64,000 bases of DNA from Streptococcus infantis (GTDB lineage Bacteria > Bacillota > Bacilli > Lactobacillales > Streptococcaceae): assembly GCF_019929575.1 (NCBI RefSeq), contig NZ_JAHZPU010000004.1, positions 34,792-98,791 on the forward strand. Reading direction: 5' to 3'. The translations under genes were made by a program, and so were the position numbers. This document shows, in pieces, positions 17,574 through 27,507 of the stretch. The notes under the pieces are model-generated. The model saw only the letters and a program-made list of their open reading frames with translations, did not search any database and was not told the origin of the DNA. Within the stretch, counting starts at the first letter, position 1; every line of letters begins with the position of its first letter.

Positions 17574-19970
17574 ATGGCTATTGCAAAAATCATTGTGGAT
17601 GTTCCCTTGATGCAGACAGACCAGCCCTATAGCTACAAGATTCCTGAGGAATTTGAAGAGATACTGGAAGTTGGCATGCGGGTTCATGTACCTTTTGGGA
17701 AGGCAAATCGCTTGATTCAGGGAATTGTTCTTGGAATGGAGTCTCAATCTGATGCAGATGTGGCAGACGAGGACTTGAAAGAGATTGCTGAGGTGCTGGA
17801 CTTTTCTCCTGTTTTAACAGAGGAACAACTCTGGCTAGCAGAGGAGTTACGTAAATCAGTCTTCTCCTACAAAATTTCCATTCTAAAAGCTATGCTTCCG
17901 GGATTTTTGAATTCTAGCTATGATAAGTTCCTCTATCCTCTGGAAGGCTTAAGTCAAGAAGATAGAGAACGCTTATTTGGTTCACAGGAGTCTCTAGCAT
18001 TTTCATCTCTCGACCTAGAAAAGCAAGCTGAGATGATGCGATTGACTCGAAAAGGGCTTTTAAAACTAGAGTACCAGGCTGTGGATCAGAAGAAGGTTAA
18101 GACGCAGTCTTGGGTTGAAGTTCATCTTGAACAGTTAGAAAAGCTAGAAATTTCAAATCGTGCCAAGAAGAAATTGGAACTGCGAGAATACTTATTAGTA
18201 CATCCTGAAACAGTTCCTTTGGCTGATTTGTTAGAACATTACTCACGTGAACAAGTTAATTTCTTTGTGGAACATGGTGCTATCACCATAGTGCAAAAAG
18301 AAGTGCAACGTTCAGCGGCTTATTTTGAAGGTATTGAATCTAGCCAATCTTTAGAGTTAAATCCAGAACAAAAAGAAGCCTGTGAGGCGGTTGTTGGAGC
18401 GATTGGGAAGAAACACCCTCCCTTTCTTTTACAAGGAATCACTGGAAGTGGGAAAACGGAGGTTTACTTGCAGATTATCCAAGGGGCTTTGGATTTGGGA
18501 AAAACAGCGATTGTTCTAGTCCCAGAAATCTCTCTGACACCTCAAATGACCGAGCGATTTATTGCTCGTTTTGGTGAGAAAGTTGCCATTCTCCACTCTG
18601 GCTTGTCCAATGGTGAGAAGTACGATGAATGGCGCAAGGTGGAGCGAGGAGAAGCCCAGGTAGTTGTTGGTGCTAGGTCTGCCATTTTTGCACCTTTGAA
18701 AAATCTAGGGGTAATCATTATCGATGAGGAGCACGAGGCCAGCTACAAGCAAGACAGTAATCCTCGTTATCATGCTAGAGATGTGGCCATTTTACGAGCT
18801 CAGTACAATCAAGCTGCCCTAGTCCTTGGTTCTGCAACACCGAGTTTAGAAAGTCGTGCGCGTGCTGGTAAGGGTGTTTATCAACATCTACGTCTGATGC
18901 AACGGGCCAATCCTTTAGCAAGTATTCCTGAAGTTCAACTGATTGACTTCCGTGATTATATTGGGCAAAATGAAACGTCAAACTTTACACCACCTCTGAT
19001 TGAGGCAATACAAGATCGACTGGATAAAAAAGAGCAAGTGGTTCTCATGCTCAATCGTCGTGGTTATTCTAGCTTTGTCATGTGTCGGGAATGTGGGACG
19101 GTAGATACTTGTCCCAACTGTGACATTTCCCTGACGCTTCACATGGATACCAAGACTATGAATTGTCATTATTGTGGTTTTTCTAAGGAAATTCCTCATG
19201 TCTGTCCAAACTGTCAAAGTCGCAGTATTCGTTACTATGGAACAGGAACTCAGAAAGCCTACGATGAGCTAGCGGAACTCTTTCCAGAGGCACGCATTCT
19301 ACGCATGGATGTGGATACAACTCGTAAAAAAGGCAGTCACCAAGCTTTACTTGAGCAGTTTGGCAAGGGTGAAGCGGATATTCTTCTGGGAACCCAGATG
19401 ATTGCCAAGGGCTTGGATTTTCCAAATGTGACCCTTGTCGGAGTTCTCAATGCGGACACAGCCTTGAACCTGCCTGATTTCCGTTCTTCTGAGAGAACCT
19501 TTCAACTCTTGACCCAGGTGGCAGGACGAGCAGGAAGAGCTGAAAAAGCTGGGCAGGTCTTGATCCAGTCTTACAATCCTCAGCACTATGCTATTCGCTT
19601 TGCCAAGGATCAGGATTACGAAGGTTTTTATGCCTATGAAATGGGTATCAGACGTCAGTTGGGTTATCCACCTTATTATTTCACAATTGGAATTACCTTG
19701 TCTCATAAGAAAGAAGAAGAGGTTCTTAGAAGAGCTTATGGAGTCATGGAAATATTGCGGTCAGGTTTGTCAGATGCTAGTATCATCCTTGGCCCAACGC
19801 CAAAACCTATCGCTCGTACCCACAACCTCTATCATTACCAGATTTTAATTAAATACCGTTTAGAAGATGAGCTAGGGCCAACCCTCAACCAGGTCTTAGC
19901 CTTGACTCAAGAACGGGAAAATAGTGAGCTCCGTCTCAGCATTGACCATGAGCCACAGCAATTTTTATAA
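17574..19970 (+). CDS. priA: Primosomal protein N' (replication restart helicase PriA)
   Basis: PriA is a 3'-to-5' DNA helicase that reloads the replisome at stalled forks. The 798-residue protein has an N-terminal 3'-binding domain, Walker A GITGSGKTEVYLQ, and the DEEH box IIDEEHEASYKQ. It also has the zinc-binding array of eight cysteines (CRECG, CPNC, CHYC, CPNC) and the C-terminal QVAGRAGRAEKAG motif VI. A full-complement AAGGAGGTGA lies only four bases before the ATG. The gene ends 12 bases before fmt. Confidence 0.96.
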   Translation: MAIAKIIVDVPLMQTDQPYSYKIPEEFEEILEVGMRVHVPFGKANRLIQGIVLGMESQSDADVADEDLKEIAEVLDFSPVLTEEQLWLAEELRKSVFSYKISILKAMLPGFLNSSYDKFLYPLEGLSQEDRERLFGSQESLAFSSLDLEKQAEMMRLTRKGLLKLEYQAVDQKKVKTQSWVEVHLEQLEKLEISNRAKKKLELREYLLVHPETVPLADLLEHYSREQVNFFVEHGAITIVQKEVQRSAAYFEGIESSQSLELNPEQKEACEAVVGAIGKKHPPFLLQGITGSGKTEVYLQIIQGALDLGKTAIVLVPEISLTPQMTERFIARFGEKVAILHSGLSNGEKYDEWRKVERGEAQVVVGARSAIFAPLKNLGVIIIDEEHEASYKQDSNPRYHARDVAILRAQYNQAALVLGSATPSLESRARAGKGVYQHLRLMQRANPLASIPEVQLIDFRDYIGQNETSNFTPPLIEAIQDRLDKKEQVVLMLNRRGYSSFVMCRECGTVDTCPNCDISLTLHMDTKTMNCHYCGFSKEIPHVCPNCQSRSIRYYGTGTQKAYDELAELFPEARILRMDVDTTRKKGSHQALLEQFGKGEADILLGTQMIAKGLDFPNVTLVGVLNADTALNLPDFRSSERTFQLLTQVAGRAGRAEKAGQVLIQSYNPQHYAIRFAKDQDYEGFYAYEMGIRRQLGYPPYYFTIGITLSHKKEEEVLRRAYGVMEILRSGLSDASIILGPTPKPIARTHNLYHYQILIKYRLEDELGPTLNQVLALTQERENSELRLSIDHEPQQFL

Positions 19971-19982
19971 GAAGGAGAAGAT

Positions 19983-20918
19983 ATGACAAAATTAATCTTT
20001 ATGGGGACACCCGACTTTTCAGCAACCGTTTTGAAGGGACTTTTGTCAGACGATCGCTATGAGATTCTAGCAGTTGTAACTCAGCCAGACCGTGCTGTCG
20101 GACGTAAAAAAGTTATCCAAGAAACCCCAGTGAAACAAGCTGCCAAAGAGGCAGGACTTCCTATCTATCAACCTGAAAAATTATCAGGTAGTCCAGAAAT
20201 GGAAGCTATCATGAACTTGGGCGCTGATGGGATTGTAACAGCCGCCTTTGGGCAATTTCTCCCAAGTAAACTCCTTGATAGCATGGATTTTGCAGTCAAT
20301 GTTCATGCTTCCCTCCTTCCTAAACACCGTGGTGGTGCACCCATTCATTATGCCTTGATTCAGGGTGATGAGGAGGCAGGAGTAACCATTATGGAAATGG
20401 TCAAGGAAATGGATGCAGGAGACATGATTTCTCGTCGTAGCATTCCAATTACAGATGAGGACAATGTTGGAACCTTATTTGAAAAATTGGCAATTGTTGG
20501 TCGTGATCTGCTTTTGGATACGTTGCCTGCATACATTGCTGGCGAGATTCAACCAGAACCACAGGACCTAAGCCAGGTTACATTTTCGCCAAATATCAAA
20601 CCTGAGGAAGAAAAATTGGACTGGAACAAGACCAATCGTCAACTCTTCAACCAAATACGTGGGATGAATCCATGGCCAGTTGCTCATACCTTCCTCAAGG
20701 GCGAACGCTTCAAAATCTATGAAGCTCTACCAGTAGATGGTCAAGGGATTCCAGGTGAGATACTCTCCATCGGCAAGAAAGAATTGATCGTCGCAACAGC
20801 AGAAGGAGCTTTGTCTCTTAAACAGGTTCAGCCAGCAGGAAAACCTAAGATGGATATTGCTTCCTTCCTCAACGGTGTGGGACGAACTTTGGCAGTAGGA
20901 GAACGATTTGGTGACTAA
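19983..20918 (+). CDS. fmt: Methionyl-tRNA formyltransferase
   Basis: Fmt formylates initiator Met-tRNA using 10-formyl-tetrahydrofolate. The 311-residue protein starts [17 protein letters not shown]. The active-site region [11 protein letters not shown] precedes [20 protein letters not shown], which holds the catalytic Asn and His, and Asp lies in MDAGDM. A C-terminal OB-like domain follows. AGAAGGAGAAG precedes the ATG. Its 3' end overlaps the start of rsmB by eight bases. Confidence 0.97.
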   Translation: MTKLIFMGTPDFSATVLKGLLSDDRYEILAVVTQPDRAVGRKKVIQETPVKQAAKEAGLPIYQPEKLSGSPEMEAIMNLGADGIVTAAFGQFLPSKLLDSMDFAVNVHASLLPKHRGGAPIHYALIQGDEEAGVTIMEMVKEMDAGDMISRRSIPITDEDNVGTLFEKLAIVGRDLLLDTLPAYIAGEIQPEPQDLSQVTFSPNIKPEEEKLDWNKTNRQLFNQIRGMNPWPVAHTFLKGERFKIYEALPVDGQGIPGEILSIGKKELIVATAEGALSLKQVQPAGKPKMDIASFLNGVGRTLAVGERFGD

Positions 20919-22224
20919 AGTAGAAACGGCTAGAAGTTTAGCCCTAGAGGTATTGGAGGATGTCTTTATCCAACAAGCTTACTCCAATATCGCCTTAAAT
21001 AAACATCTCAAGGGAAGTCAACTATCAGCTGCAGATAAGGGTTTGGTGACAGAGCTTGTGTATGGTACTGTAGCTCGAAAACTTACATTGGAGTGGTACA
21101 TTTCTCACTTTATTGAGGATAGAGATAAGCTAGATAGCTGGCTCTATGTTCTGCTTCTCATGAGCGTCTATCAACTCCAATACTTGGATAAGCTTCCTGA
21201 TCATGCAGTGGTCAATGAAGCGGTAGAAATTGCAAAAGCTCGTAAGAAGGGTAGTGAAAAACTGGTCAATGCTGTTCTTCGTCGTATTTTGCGTGAGGGC
21301 TTGCCAGCTATTGCCAGTATCAAACGTAAAAATAAGCGTGATTCCATTGCCTACTCTTTACCAGTTTGGTTGATTTCGAAACTCAAGGAAGAGTATGGAG
21401 AAGAGCGAGCTCAAGCTATTTTTGAAAGTCTATTGCAACGGAATAAAGCCAGTATCCGTGTGACCGATTTGAGCCGAAAAGAGGAAATCAAAGCTTTGCT
21501 TGGTGCAAGTGATTCTCTTTTATCTCCTGCTGGTCTGGTTAAGGAACAGGGGCACTTTGCAGGCCATGATTTGTTTGCTGAAGGGACTATTACTATCCAG
21601 GATGAGTCTAGTCAGTTGGTTGCACCGACACTAGAGTTACAAGGAGATGAGCAGGTTTTAGATGCTTGTGCGGCCCCTGGTGGAAAGACCGCCCATATGG
21701 CATCCTATTTGACGACAGGTCAGGTAACGGCTCTAGATCTCTACGATCATAAACTCACTTTGATTCAAGAGAATGCAGAGCGACTAGGTGTAGCGGACCG
21801 TATCCAAACGCAAAAACTGGATGCTCGAAAAGTGCATGAATTTTTTGGTAAGGATCAATTTGATAAGATTCTTGTTGATGCCCCTTGTTCAGGGATTGGT
21901 CTATTGCGTCGAAAACCAGATATCAAATATAATAAAGAGACAGCAGATTTCGCGTCATTACAGGAAATTCAGTTGGAAATATTAGGTAGTGTTTGTCAAA
22001 CGCTACGTAAAGGTGGTATAATAACTTATAGTACCTGCACTATTGTCTCTGAAGAGAACTTTCAAGTTGTTCAAGCATTTTTAGAAAGTCATCCAGAGTT
22101 CGAGCAGGTTAAACTAGAACACGAATGTAAGGATATCGTGAAAAATGGTTGTATCCTCATTACTCCGGAATTATACGGAAGTGATGGATTCTTCATCAGC
22201 CAATTTCGCAAGATATCCAAGTAG
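20911..22224 (+). CDS. rsmB: 16S rRNA cytosine-967 methyltransferase RsmB
   Basis: RsmB (Sun/Fmu) makes 5-methylcytosine at position 967 of 16S rRNA. The 437-residue protein has an N-terminal NusB-like domain (1-130), a SAM site with [16 protein letters not shown], and the two catalytic cysteines in [17 protein letters not shown] and YSTCTIV. I choose the GTG at 20911, eight bases after AGGAGA inside fmt; a TTG at 20908 is too close to that site. Translation is probably coupled to fmt. Confidence 0.95.
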   Translation: MTKVETARSLALEVLEDVFIQQAYSNIALNKHLKGSQLSAADKGLVTELVYGTVARKLTLEWYISHFIEDRDKLDSWLYVLLLMSVYQLQYLDKLPDHAVVNEAVEIAKARKKGSEKLVNAVLRRILREGLPAIASIKRKNKRDSIAYSLPVWLISKLKEEYGEERAQAIFESLLQRNKASIRVTDLSRKEEIKALLGASDSLLSPAGLVKEQGHFAGHDLFAEGTITIQDESSQLVAPTLELQGDEQVLDACAAPGGKTAHMASYLTTGQVTALDLYDHKLTLIQENAERLGVADRIQTQKLDARKVHEFFGKDQFDKILVDAPCSGIGLLRRKPDIKYNKETADFASLQEIQLEILGSVCQTLRKGGIITYSTCTIVSEENFQVVQAFLESHPEFEQVKLEHECKDIVKNGCILITPELYGSDGFFISQFRKISK

Positions 22225-22239
22225 GAAGGAACTGACACA

Positions 22240-22980
22240 ATGGAGATTTCATTATTAACAGATGTGGGTCAGAAACGTACAAATAATCAAGACTATGTCA
22301 ATCTTTTTGTCAACCGTGCCGGTCGTACAATGATCATCTTGGCTGACGGGATGGGAGGACACCGTGCAGGTAATATTGCTAGCGAAATGGCGGTAACTGA
22401 TTTAGGTGTTGCCTGGGTTGATACTCATATTGACACCGTTAATGAAGTTCGCGAATGGTTTGCCCACCATCTAGAAGTTGAAAATCAAAAGATTTATCAA
22501 ATGGGTCGTGATGAAGCCTATAAGGGAATGGGGACAACATTAGAGGCACTTGCTATTATTGATAATCAGGCTATTTATGCCCATATTGGAGATTCTAGAA
22601 TTGGTCTCATTCGTGGTGAAGAATACCGTCAACTGACAAGTGATCATTCTTTGGTTAATGAATTGCTCAAGGCAGGTCAATTGACACCTGAAGAGGCTGA
22701 AGCACATCCACAAAAGAATATCATCACCCAATCTATTGGGCAAAAAGACGAAATTCAACCTGACTTAGGAATTGTCAGCTTGGAAGCAGGTGACTATCTG
22801 GTCATGAATAGTGACGGTCTAACCAATATGATTTCAGGCAGTGAGATCTATGATATTGTGACAAGCGATATCTCTCTTGATGATAAGGCAGCCACCTTGG
22901 TACGCTTTGCCAACAATGCCGGAGGGCTTGATAATATTACAGTAGCCCTTGTTTCGATTAAGGAGGAGGCGGCAGAATGA
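22240..22980 (+). CDS. phpP: PP2C-type serine/threonine phosphatase PhpP
   Basis: PhpP removes phosphates placed by StkP and tunes division and cell-wall synthesis. The 246-residue protein has the PP2C metal-binding motifs: Asp in [46 protein letters not shown] and the C-terminal DNITVALV. It starts 15 bases after rsmB and overlaps stkP by four bases (ATGA), so the phosphatase and its partner kinase are translationally coupled. Confidence 0.97.
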   Translation: MEISLLTDVGQKRTNNQDYVNLFVNRAGRTMIILADGMGGHRAGNIASEMAVTDLGVAWVDTHIDTVNEVREWFAHHLEVENQKIYQMGRDEAYKGMGTTLEALAIIDNQAIYAHIGDSRIGLIRGEEYRQLTSDHSLVNELLKAGQLTPEEAEAHPQKNIITQSIGQKDEIQPDLGIVSLEAGDYLVMNSDGLTNMISGSEIYDIVTSDISLDDKAATLVRFANNAGGLDNITVALVSIKEEAAE

Positions 22981-24860
22981 TCCAAATCGGCAAGATTTTT
23001 GCCGGGCGGTATCGGATTATCAAACAAATTGGCCGTGGAGGTATGGCAGATGTCTACCTGGCCAAGGATTTGATTTTAGATGGGGAAGAGGTAGCTGTAA
23101 AGGTCTTGAGGACTAACTACCAGACTGACCCGATTGCTGTTGCTCGTTTTCAGCGTGAAGCACGTGCAATGGCTGACTTAGATCATCCCCATATCGTTCG
23201 GATAACGGATATCGGCGAAGAGGACGGTCAACAGTACCTAGCTATGGAATATGTAGCTGGTCTTGATCTCAAGCGCTATATCAAAGAACACTATCCCCTC
23301 TCAAATGAAGAAGCTGTCCGTATCATGGGTCAGATTCTCTTGGCGATGCGCTTGGCGCACACTAAAGGTATTGTCCATCGTGACTTAAAACCTCAAAATA
23401 TTCTTTTAACTCCTGATGGAACGGCCAAGGTAACGGATTTCGGGATTGCCGTAGCCTTTGCAGAGACCAGTCTGACTCAGACCAACTCCATGTTGGGTTC
23501 TGTTCACTACTTGTCACCTGAGCAGGCTCGTGGTTCAAAAGCAACGTTCCAAAGTGACATCTATGCCATGGGGATTATCTTCTACGAGATGCTAACAGGC
23601 CATATCCCTTATGATGGTGATAGTGCAGTGACTATTGCACTCCAGCATTTCCAAAAACCTCTTCCGTCAGTTATAGCTGAAAATCCATCTGTTCCCCAAG
23701 CTTTGGAGAATGTGGTCATCAAAGCAACTGCTAAAAAGCTTACAGATCGATACCAGTCGGTTTCAGAGATGTATGTTGATTTATCTAGCAGTCTATCTTA
23801 TAACCGCAGAAATGAACCTAAACTTGTTTTTGATGATACCACTAAGGCAGACACAAAGACATTACCAAAGGTTTCTCAGACAACCTTGACCTCTATTCCT
23901 AAGGTTCAACCACAGTCAGAAAACCATCAGGCAACTAAAGCTATCCCAGAAGTAGATGCTAAAAAATCCGAGGAAAAACCAGTGAAAAAACGTCGTTTTA
24001 AAGCACGTTATCTAGTTCTACTGGCAAGTTTTGTACTGGTTGCCGCTTCTCTGGTGTGGATTTTATCTAGAACACCAGCTACCATCGATATTCCAAATGT
24101 GGCAGGACAAACAGTCGCTGAAGCCAAGGAAACCTTGAAAAAAGCCAACTTTGAAGTTGGTGATGAAAAGACTGAGGCTAGCGAAACAGTGGAGGTAGGG
24201 CGAGTTATTCGAACAGACCCTGAAGCAGGTAGTAACCGTAAAGAGGGAAGTAAGATTAATTTGATTATTTCATCTGGTAAGCAATCCTTTAAGATTGGCA
24301 ATTACATTGGTCGAAAATCTACTGATGTCATTGCAGAGTTGATAGCGAAAAAAGTTCCTGAAAATCTCATCAAAGTTGTAGAAGAGGAATCAAATGAAAC
24401 AGAGGCAGGCCTTGTTATGAAACAGAGTCTGTCAGAAGGAACCACTTATGATCTTAGTAAGGCGACAGAGATTACCTTGACCGTTGCTAAGAAGGTGACG
24501 ACCGTGACCATGCCAAGTTATATTGGATCAAGTCTTGAATTTACCAAGAATAACTTGATTCAGATAGTAGGTGTAAAAGAGGCTAATATTGAAGTGGTAG
24601 AAGTCTCTACAGCTCCAGAAGGCACTGCTGAAGATACAGTAGTTAGTCAAAGTCCAAAATCAGGTGAAAAAATAGATTTAAGTACGACCCGTATTAAGAT
24701 TTCTATCTATAAACCGAAAACACCACCATCATCTTCTTCTGTCCCATCTTCAAGCCAGCGCAATACTAATAGAACGGACAATACAGTGCCATCACAAGGT
24801 TCAACAACTCCATCTTCGTCTTCGCAAACTCATGTGAACGAACATAACACAGATAACTAA
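22977..24860 (+). CDS. stkP: PASTA-domain serine/threonine kinase StkP
   Basis: StkP is the transmembrane Hanks-type kinase that senses peptidoglycan at the septum. The 627-residue protein has a kinase domain with [13 protein letters not shown] (19-31), Lys42, the catalytic loop HRDLKPQN (Asp136), DFG and the APE-like SPEQARG. One membrane helix is at about 345-365. I count three extracellular PASTA repeats: about 368-440, 441-510 and 511-582. A Ser/Thr-rich tail follows. Pneumococcal StkP, as I recall, has four PASTA units and 659 residues, so this one appears to lack one. A 12-bp terminator follows. Confidence 0.95.
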   Translation: MIQIGKIFAGRYRIIKQIGRGGMADVYLAKDLILDGEEVAVKVLRTNYQTDPIAVARFQREARAMADLDHPHIVRITDIGEEDGQQYLAMEYVAGLDLKRYIKEHYPLSNEEAVRIMGQILLAMRLAHTKGIVHRDLKPQNILLTPDGTAKVTDFGIAVAFAETSLTQTNSMLGSVHYLSPEQARGSKATFQSDIYAMGIIFYEMLTGHIPYDGDSAVTIALQHFQKPLPSVIAENPSVPQALENVVIKATAKKLTDRYQSVSEMYVDLSSSLSYNRRNEPKLVFDDTTKADTKTLPKVSQTTLTSIPKVQPQSENHQATKAIPEVDAKKSEEKPVKKRRFKARYLVLLASFVLVAASLVWILSRTPATIDIPNVAGQTVAEAKETLKKANFEVGDEKTEASETVEVGRVIRTDPEAGSNRKEGSKINLIISSGKQSFKIGNYIGRKSTDVIAELIAKKVPENLIKVVEEESNETEAGLVMKQSLSEGTTYDLSKATEITLTVAKKVTTVTMPSYIGSSLEFTKNNLIQIVGVKEANIEVVEVSTAPEGTAEDTVVSQSPKSGEKIDLSTTRIKISIYKPKTPPSSSSVPSSSQRNTNRTDNTVPSQGSTTPSSSSQTHVNEHNTDN

Positions 24861-24863
24861 CCA

Positions 24864-24899
24864 ATCTTTGTCACAGTTTTTGTGACAAAGATTTTTTTT
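24864..24899 (+). terminator. Strong intrinsic terminator after stkP
   Basis: Arms 24864-24875 and 24881-24892 form a perfect 12-bp stem with a GTTTT loop and a long T tract, ending the gmk-stkP run. Confidence 0.92.
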
Positions 24900-24948
24900 C
24901 CTCCGAAATTATGATAAAATAAAATGGAGTTTGACAAAGGAGGGAAAC

Positions 24949-25707
24949 ATGGACGAATCAAAAAAACTGAATGCAGTGATTGATGTCATTATGCTTGCAG
25001 GAACGATTCTGCTTCGAAATGGATCTGAGATTTATCGTGTTGAAGATACCATGATTCGGATTGCTCATTCACAGGGCATTATGGATTGTAATGTTTTAGC
25101 CATGCCTGCCGCCATTTTTTTCTCCATTGAAAATACAAATATTTCTCGCATGAAGCGAGTAACCTCCTCTGCTTATAATATTGAAAAGGTGTGTGATGTC
25201 AATCAGATTTCACGGCAACTTGTGTCGGGACAGCTTGATTTGGAGACAGCCTTTATCCAACTAAAGGAATTGAATTCCAAGCCCTCACCTTATACCAATG
25301 TTCAATTGACGGTTGCTGCTACCCTCAGTGCTCCTTTCTTTTCAATCATGTTCGGCGGCAATACCTACGATGCGATTGGAGCGGGAGTGGCGACCTTATT
25401 TGCCTTCACCTGTTCGCTCTATGTAGAAAAATTTATCCGTATTCCCTTTATGACAGCTTTTGCAGGAGCCTTTGTCTTTGGCTTGATTGCACAATTCTGG
25501 GCGCGCTATTCCGGTTTACCATCAACAGCTGATTTGGTCATTGCAGGTGCGGTCATGCCATTTGTACCTGGAATTGCCTTGACCAATGCCGTAAGAGATA
25601 TTATGACCAACCACATCAACTCTGGTATGAGCAAGATGTTTGAATCCTTGCTGATTACCCTTGCTTTAGGGGCAGGCACATCTGTCGCCCTAGTACTGAT
25701 GAATTAA
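24949..25707 (+). CDS. Threonine/serine exporter, ThrE N-terminal half (YjjP-like)
   Basis: ThrE-type exporters expel threonine and serine; in many bacteria they are split in two proteins. This one, 252 residues, is the DUF1212/YjjP-like half. A soluble N-terminus has the signature LRNGSEIYRVEDTM, followed by about five membrane helices. It ends just before the partner gene at 25709. The ATG at 24949 follows AGGAGGGAAAC; an in-frame start 18 bases upstream has none. The substrate is inferred from the family. Confidence 0.85.
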   Translation: MDESKKLNAVIDVIMLAGTILLRNGSEIYRVEDTMIRIAHSQGIMDCNVLAMPAAIFFSIENTNISRMKRVTSSAYNIEKVCDVNQISRQLVSGQLDLETAFIQLKELNSKPSPYTNVQLTVAATLSAPFFSIMFGGNTYDAIGAGVATLFAFTCSLYVEKFIRIPFMTAFAGAFVFGLIAQFWARYSGLPSTADLVIAGAVMPFVPGIALTNAVRDIMTNHINSGMSKMFESLLITLALGAGTSVALVLMN

Positions 25708-25708
25708 T

Positions 25709-26158
25709 ATGACTCTAACAACATTTTTATTGCAAGCTCTTGCGAGTCTGCTGGCTATTATCACTTTTCTAATCGTTTTAAATGTCCAACGTTCCATGCT
25801 CATCCCTGGTGGAGTCTTGGGAATGTCTATCTGGTTGCTCTATCTGATGCTCAAGGAGCCAACAAATGTTATTTTGGCGACCTTTATCGCTGCTGTGATT
25901 GGTTCTTGTCTTAGCCAGATTATGAGTATTCTCTATAAAACACCAGCAGTTGTCTTTGCTCTTGCTACCTTAGCGCCTCTAGTACCAGGATATCTGTCCT
26001 ATCGAACGACTTCCTTCTTCGTTACAGGTGACTACGGTCACGCCATTTCTAGTGCTATGTTAGTTATGATGTTGGCCCTGGTTATCTCCATTGGAATGGC
26101 CAGTGGAACAGTTTTGTTGAAATTGTACTATTATCTCAAAAAGAATCGAGTTAACTAG
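25709..26158 (+). CDS. Threonine/serine exporter, ThrE C-terminal half (YjjB-like, DUF3815)
   Basis: This 149-residue, four- or five-helix membrane protein carries the short YjjB/DUF3815 block, with the conserved LAPLVPGYLSYRTTS segment. It begins one base after its partner's stop codon, so the two halves are almost certainly made together as a two-component exporter. The stop codon lies inside the loop of the terminator hairpin at 26138-26175. Confidence 0.85.
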   Translation: MTLTTFLLQALASLLAIITFLIVLNVQRSMLIPGGVLGMSIWLLYLMLKEPTNVILATFIAAVIGSCLSQIMSILYKTPAVVFALATLAPLVPGYLSYRTTSFFVTGDYGHAISSAMLVMMLALVISIGMASGTVLLKLYYYLKKNRVN

Positions 26159-26175
26159 AGCTCGATTCTTTTTGG
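26138..26175 (+). terminator. Terminator whose stem includes the end of the exporter gene
   Basis: Arms 26138-26150 and 26161-26173 pair over 13 bp, and the stop codon TAG lies in the loop. The last codons of the exporter gene therefore double as terminator stem. Confidence 0.8.
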
Positions 26176-26231
26176 GTTCTTAGTTCTGTCTGTTGAGCTA
26201 GTTTCAAAATGAGCTAAGGTTTTTAAAATGA

Positions 26232-26259
26232 ACTTGATTTGGTGAATCAAGTCTTTTTT
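26232..26259 (+). terminator. Second intrinsic terminator before mvaS
   Basis: ACTTGATT (26232-26239) pairs with AATCAAGT (26245-26252), with a T-rich tail. It backs up the hairpin about 70 bases upstream. Confidence 0.7.
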
Positions 26260-26334
26260 CGCGCATTTGACCTCAATTATGATAAAATAGAGGTGAACGA
26301 ATTTTTACAATGAATGATAAAAATAGAGGTAAAT

Positions 26335-27507
26335 ATGAAAATCGGTATTGATAAGATTGGTTTTGCGACCAGTCAATACGTTTTGAAATTACAAGATTTA
26401 GCAGAAACCCGAGGAATTGATCCTGAAAAATTGAGTAAAGGACTCCTTTTAAAAGAATTGAGTATTGCTCCGTTAACAGAGGATATTGTGACCTTGGCTG
26501 CTAGTGCAGGAAATTCTATCCTAACAGAAGAAGATAAGCAAGAGATTGATATGGTTATCGTAGCGACAGAATCTGGGGTTGACCAGAGTAAAGCGGCTGC
26601 GGTTTTTGTACACGGTTTGCTTGGAATTCAACCATTTGCTCGTAGTTTTGAAATCAAGGAAGCTTGCTATGGTGCAACTGCGGCCCTTCACTATGCTAAG
26701 TTACATGTAGAAAATTCTCCTAAATCGAAGGTTTTGGTGCTTGCGAGTGATATTGCGAGATATGGTGTCGAAACTCCTGGAGAACCAACTCAGGGAGCAG
26801 GCTGTGTTGCCATGTTGATTAGCCAAAATCCGAGTGTTATGATTTTTAATAATGATAACGTTGCGCAGACTCGTGATATTATGGATTTTTGGCGTCCAAA
26901 TTATTCAACAACACCATTTGTAAATGGAGTCTACTCAACACAGCAGTATCTGGATAGCTTAAAAACGACTTGGGAAGAGTACCAAAAGCGTTATGATTGC
27001 GACTTGAATGATTTTGAAGCTATTTGTTTCCATTTGCCATATCCAAAGCTAGCTCTCAAGGGATTGAAAAAAATCCTTGATAAATCTCTACCTCAAGAGA
27101 AAAAGGATTTACTTCAAAAACACTTTGATGAGTCCATTATTTACAGCCAAAAGGTTGGGAATATCTATACGGGTTCACTCTTTTTAGGACTCTTGTCTCT
27201 TCTTGAAAACTCTGATAGTCTCAAAGCAGGGGACAAGCTAGCTCTCTATAGCTACGGAAGTGGTGCTGTATCTGAGTTCTTCAGTGTGGAATTGGTTGAA
27301 GGTTTTGAAAAGCAATTGCGGAAAAATCGCTTAGACTTGCTAGATCAACGTCAAGCTTTGAGTGTTGCTGACTATGAACGAATCTTCTTTGAGGAAGCCA
27401 ACTTAGATGAGTCTGGATCTGCAACGATGTCAGGTTATGAAGGGCAAGACTATGCCCTTGTTGAAATTGTAGACCACCAACGTCGCTACAGCAAGGTTGA
27501 AAAATAA
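26335..27507 (+). CDS. mvaS: Hydroxymethylglutaryl-CoA synthase (mevalonate pathway)
   Basis: MvaS condenses acetyl-CoA and acetoacetyl-CoA to HMG-CoA, the entry to isoprenoids in streptococci. The 390-residue protein has the catalytic Cys in FEIKEACYGATAALHYAKL, the acid ESG block and GNIYTGSLFLGLLSLLE. The ATG at 26335 follows AGAGGTAAAT and gives MKIGIDKIGF. An in-frame ATG at 26314 belongs to a duplicated leader. It overlaps mvaA by one base (TAATG). Confidence 0.95.
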   Translation: MKIGIDKIGFATSQYVLKLQDLAETRGIDPEKLSKGLLLKELSIAPLTEDIVTLAASAGNSILTEEDKQEIDMVIVATESGVDQSKAAAVFVHGLLGIQPFARSFEIKEACYGATAALHYAKLHVENSPKSKVLVLASDIARYGVETPGEPTQGAGCVAMLISQNPSVMIFNNDNVAQTRDIMDFWRPNYSTTPFVNGVYSTQQYLDSLKTTWEEYQKRYDCDLNDFEAICFHLPYPKLALKGLKKILDKSLPQEKKDLLQKHFDESIIYSQKVGNIYTGSLFLGLLSLLENSDSLKAGDKLALYSYGSGAVSEFFSVELVEGFEKQLRKNRLDLLDQRQALSVADYERIFFEEANLDESGSATMSGYEGQDYALVEIVDHQRRYSKVEK

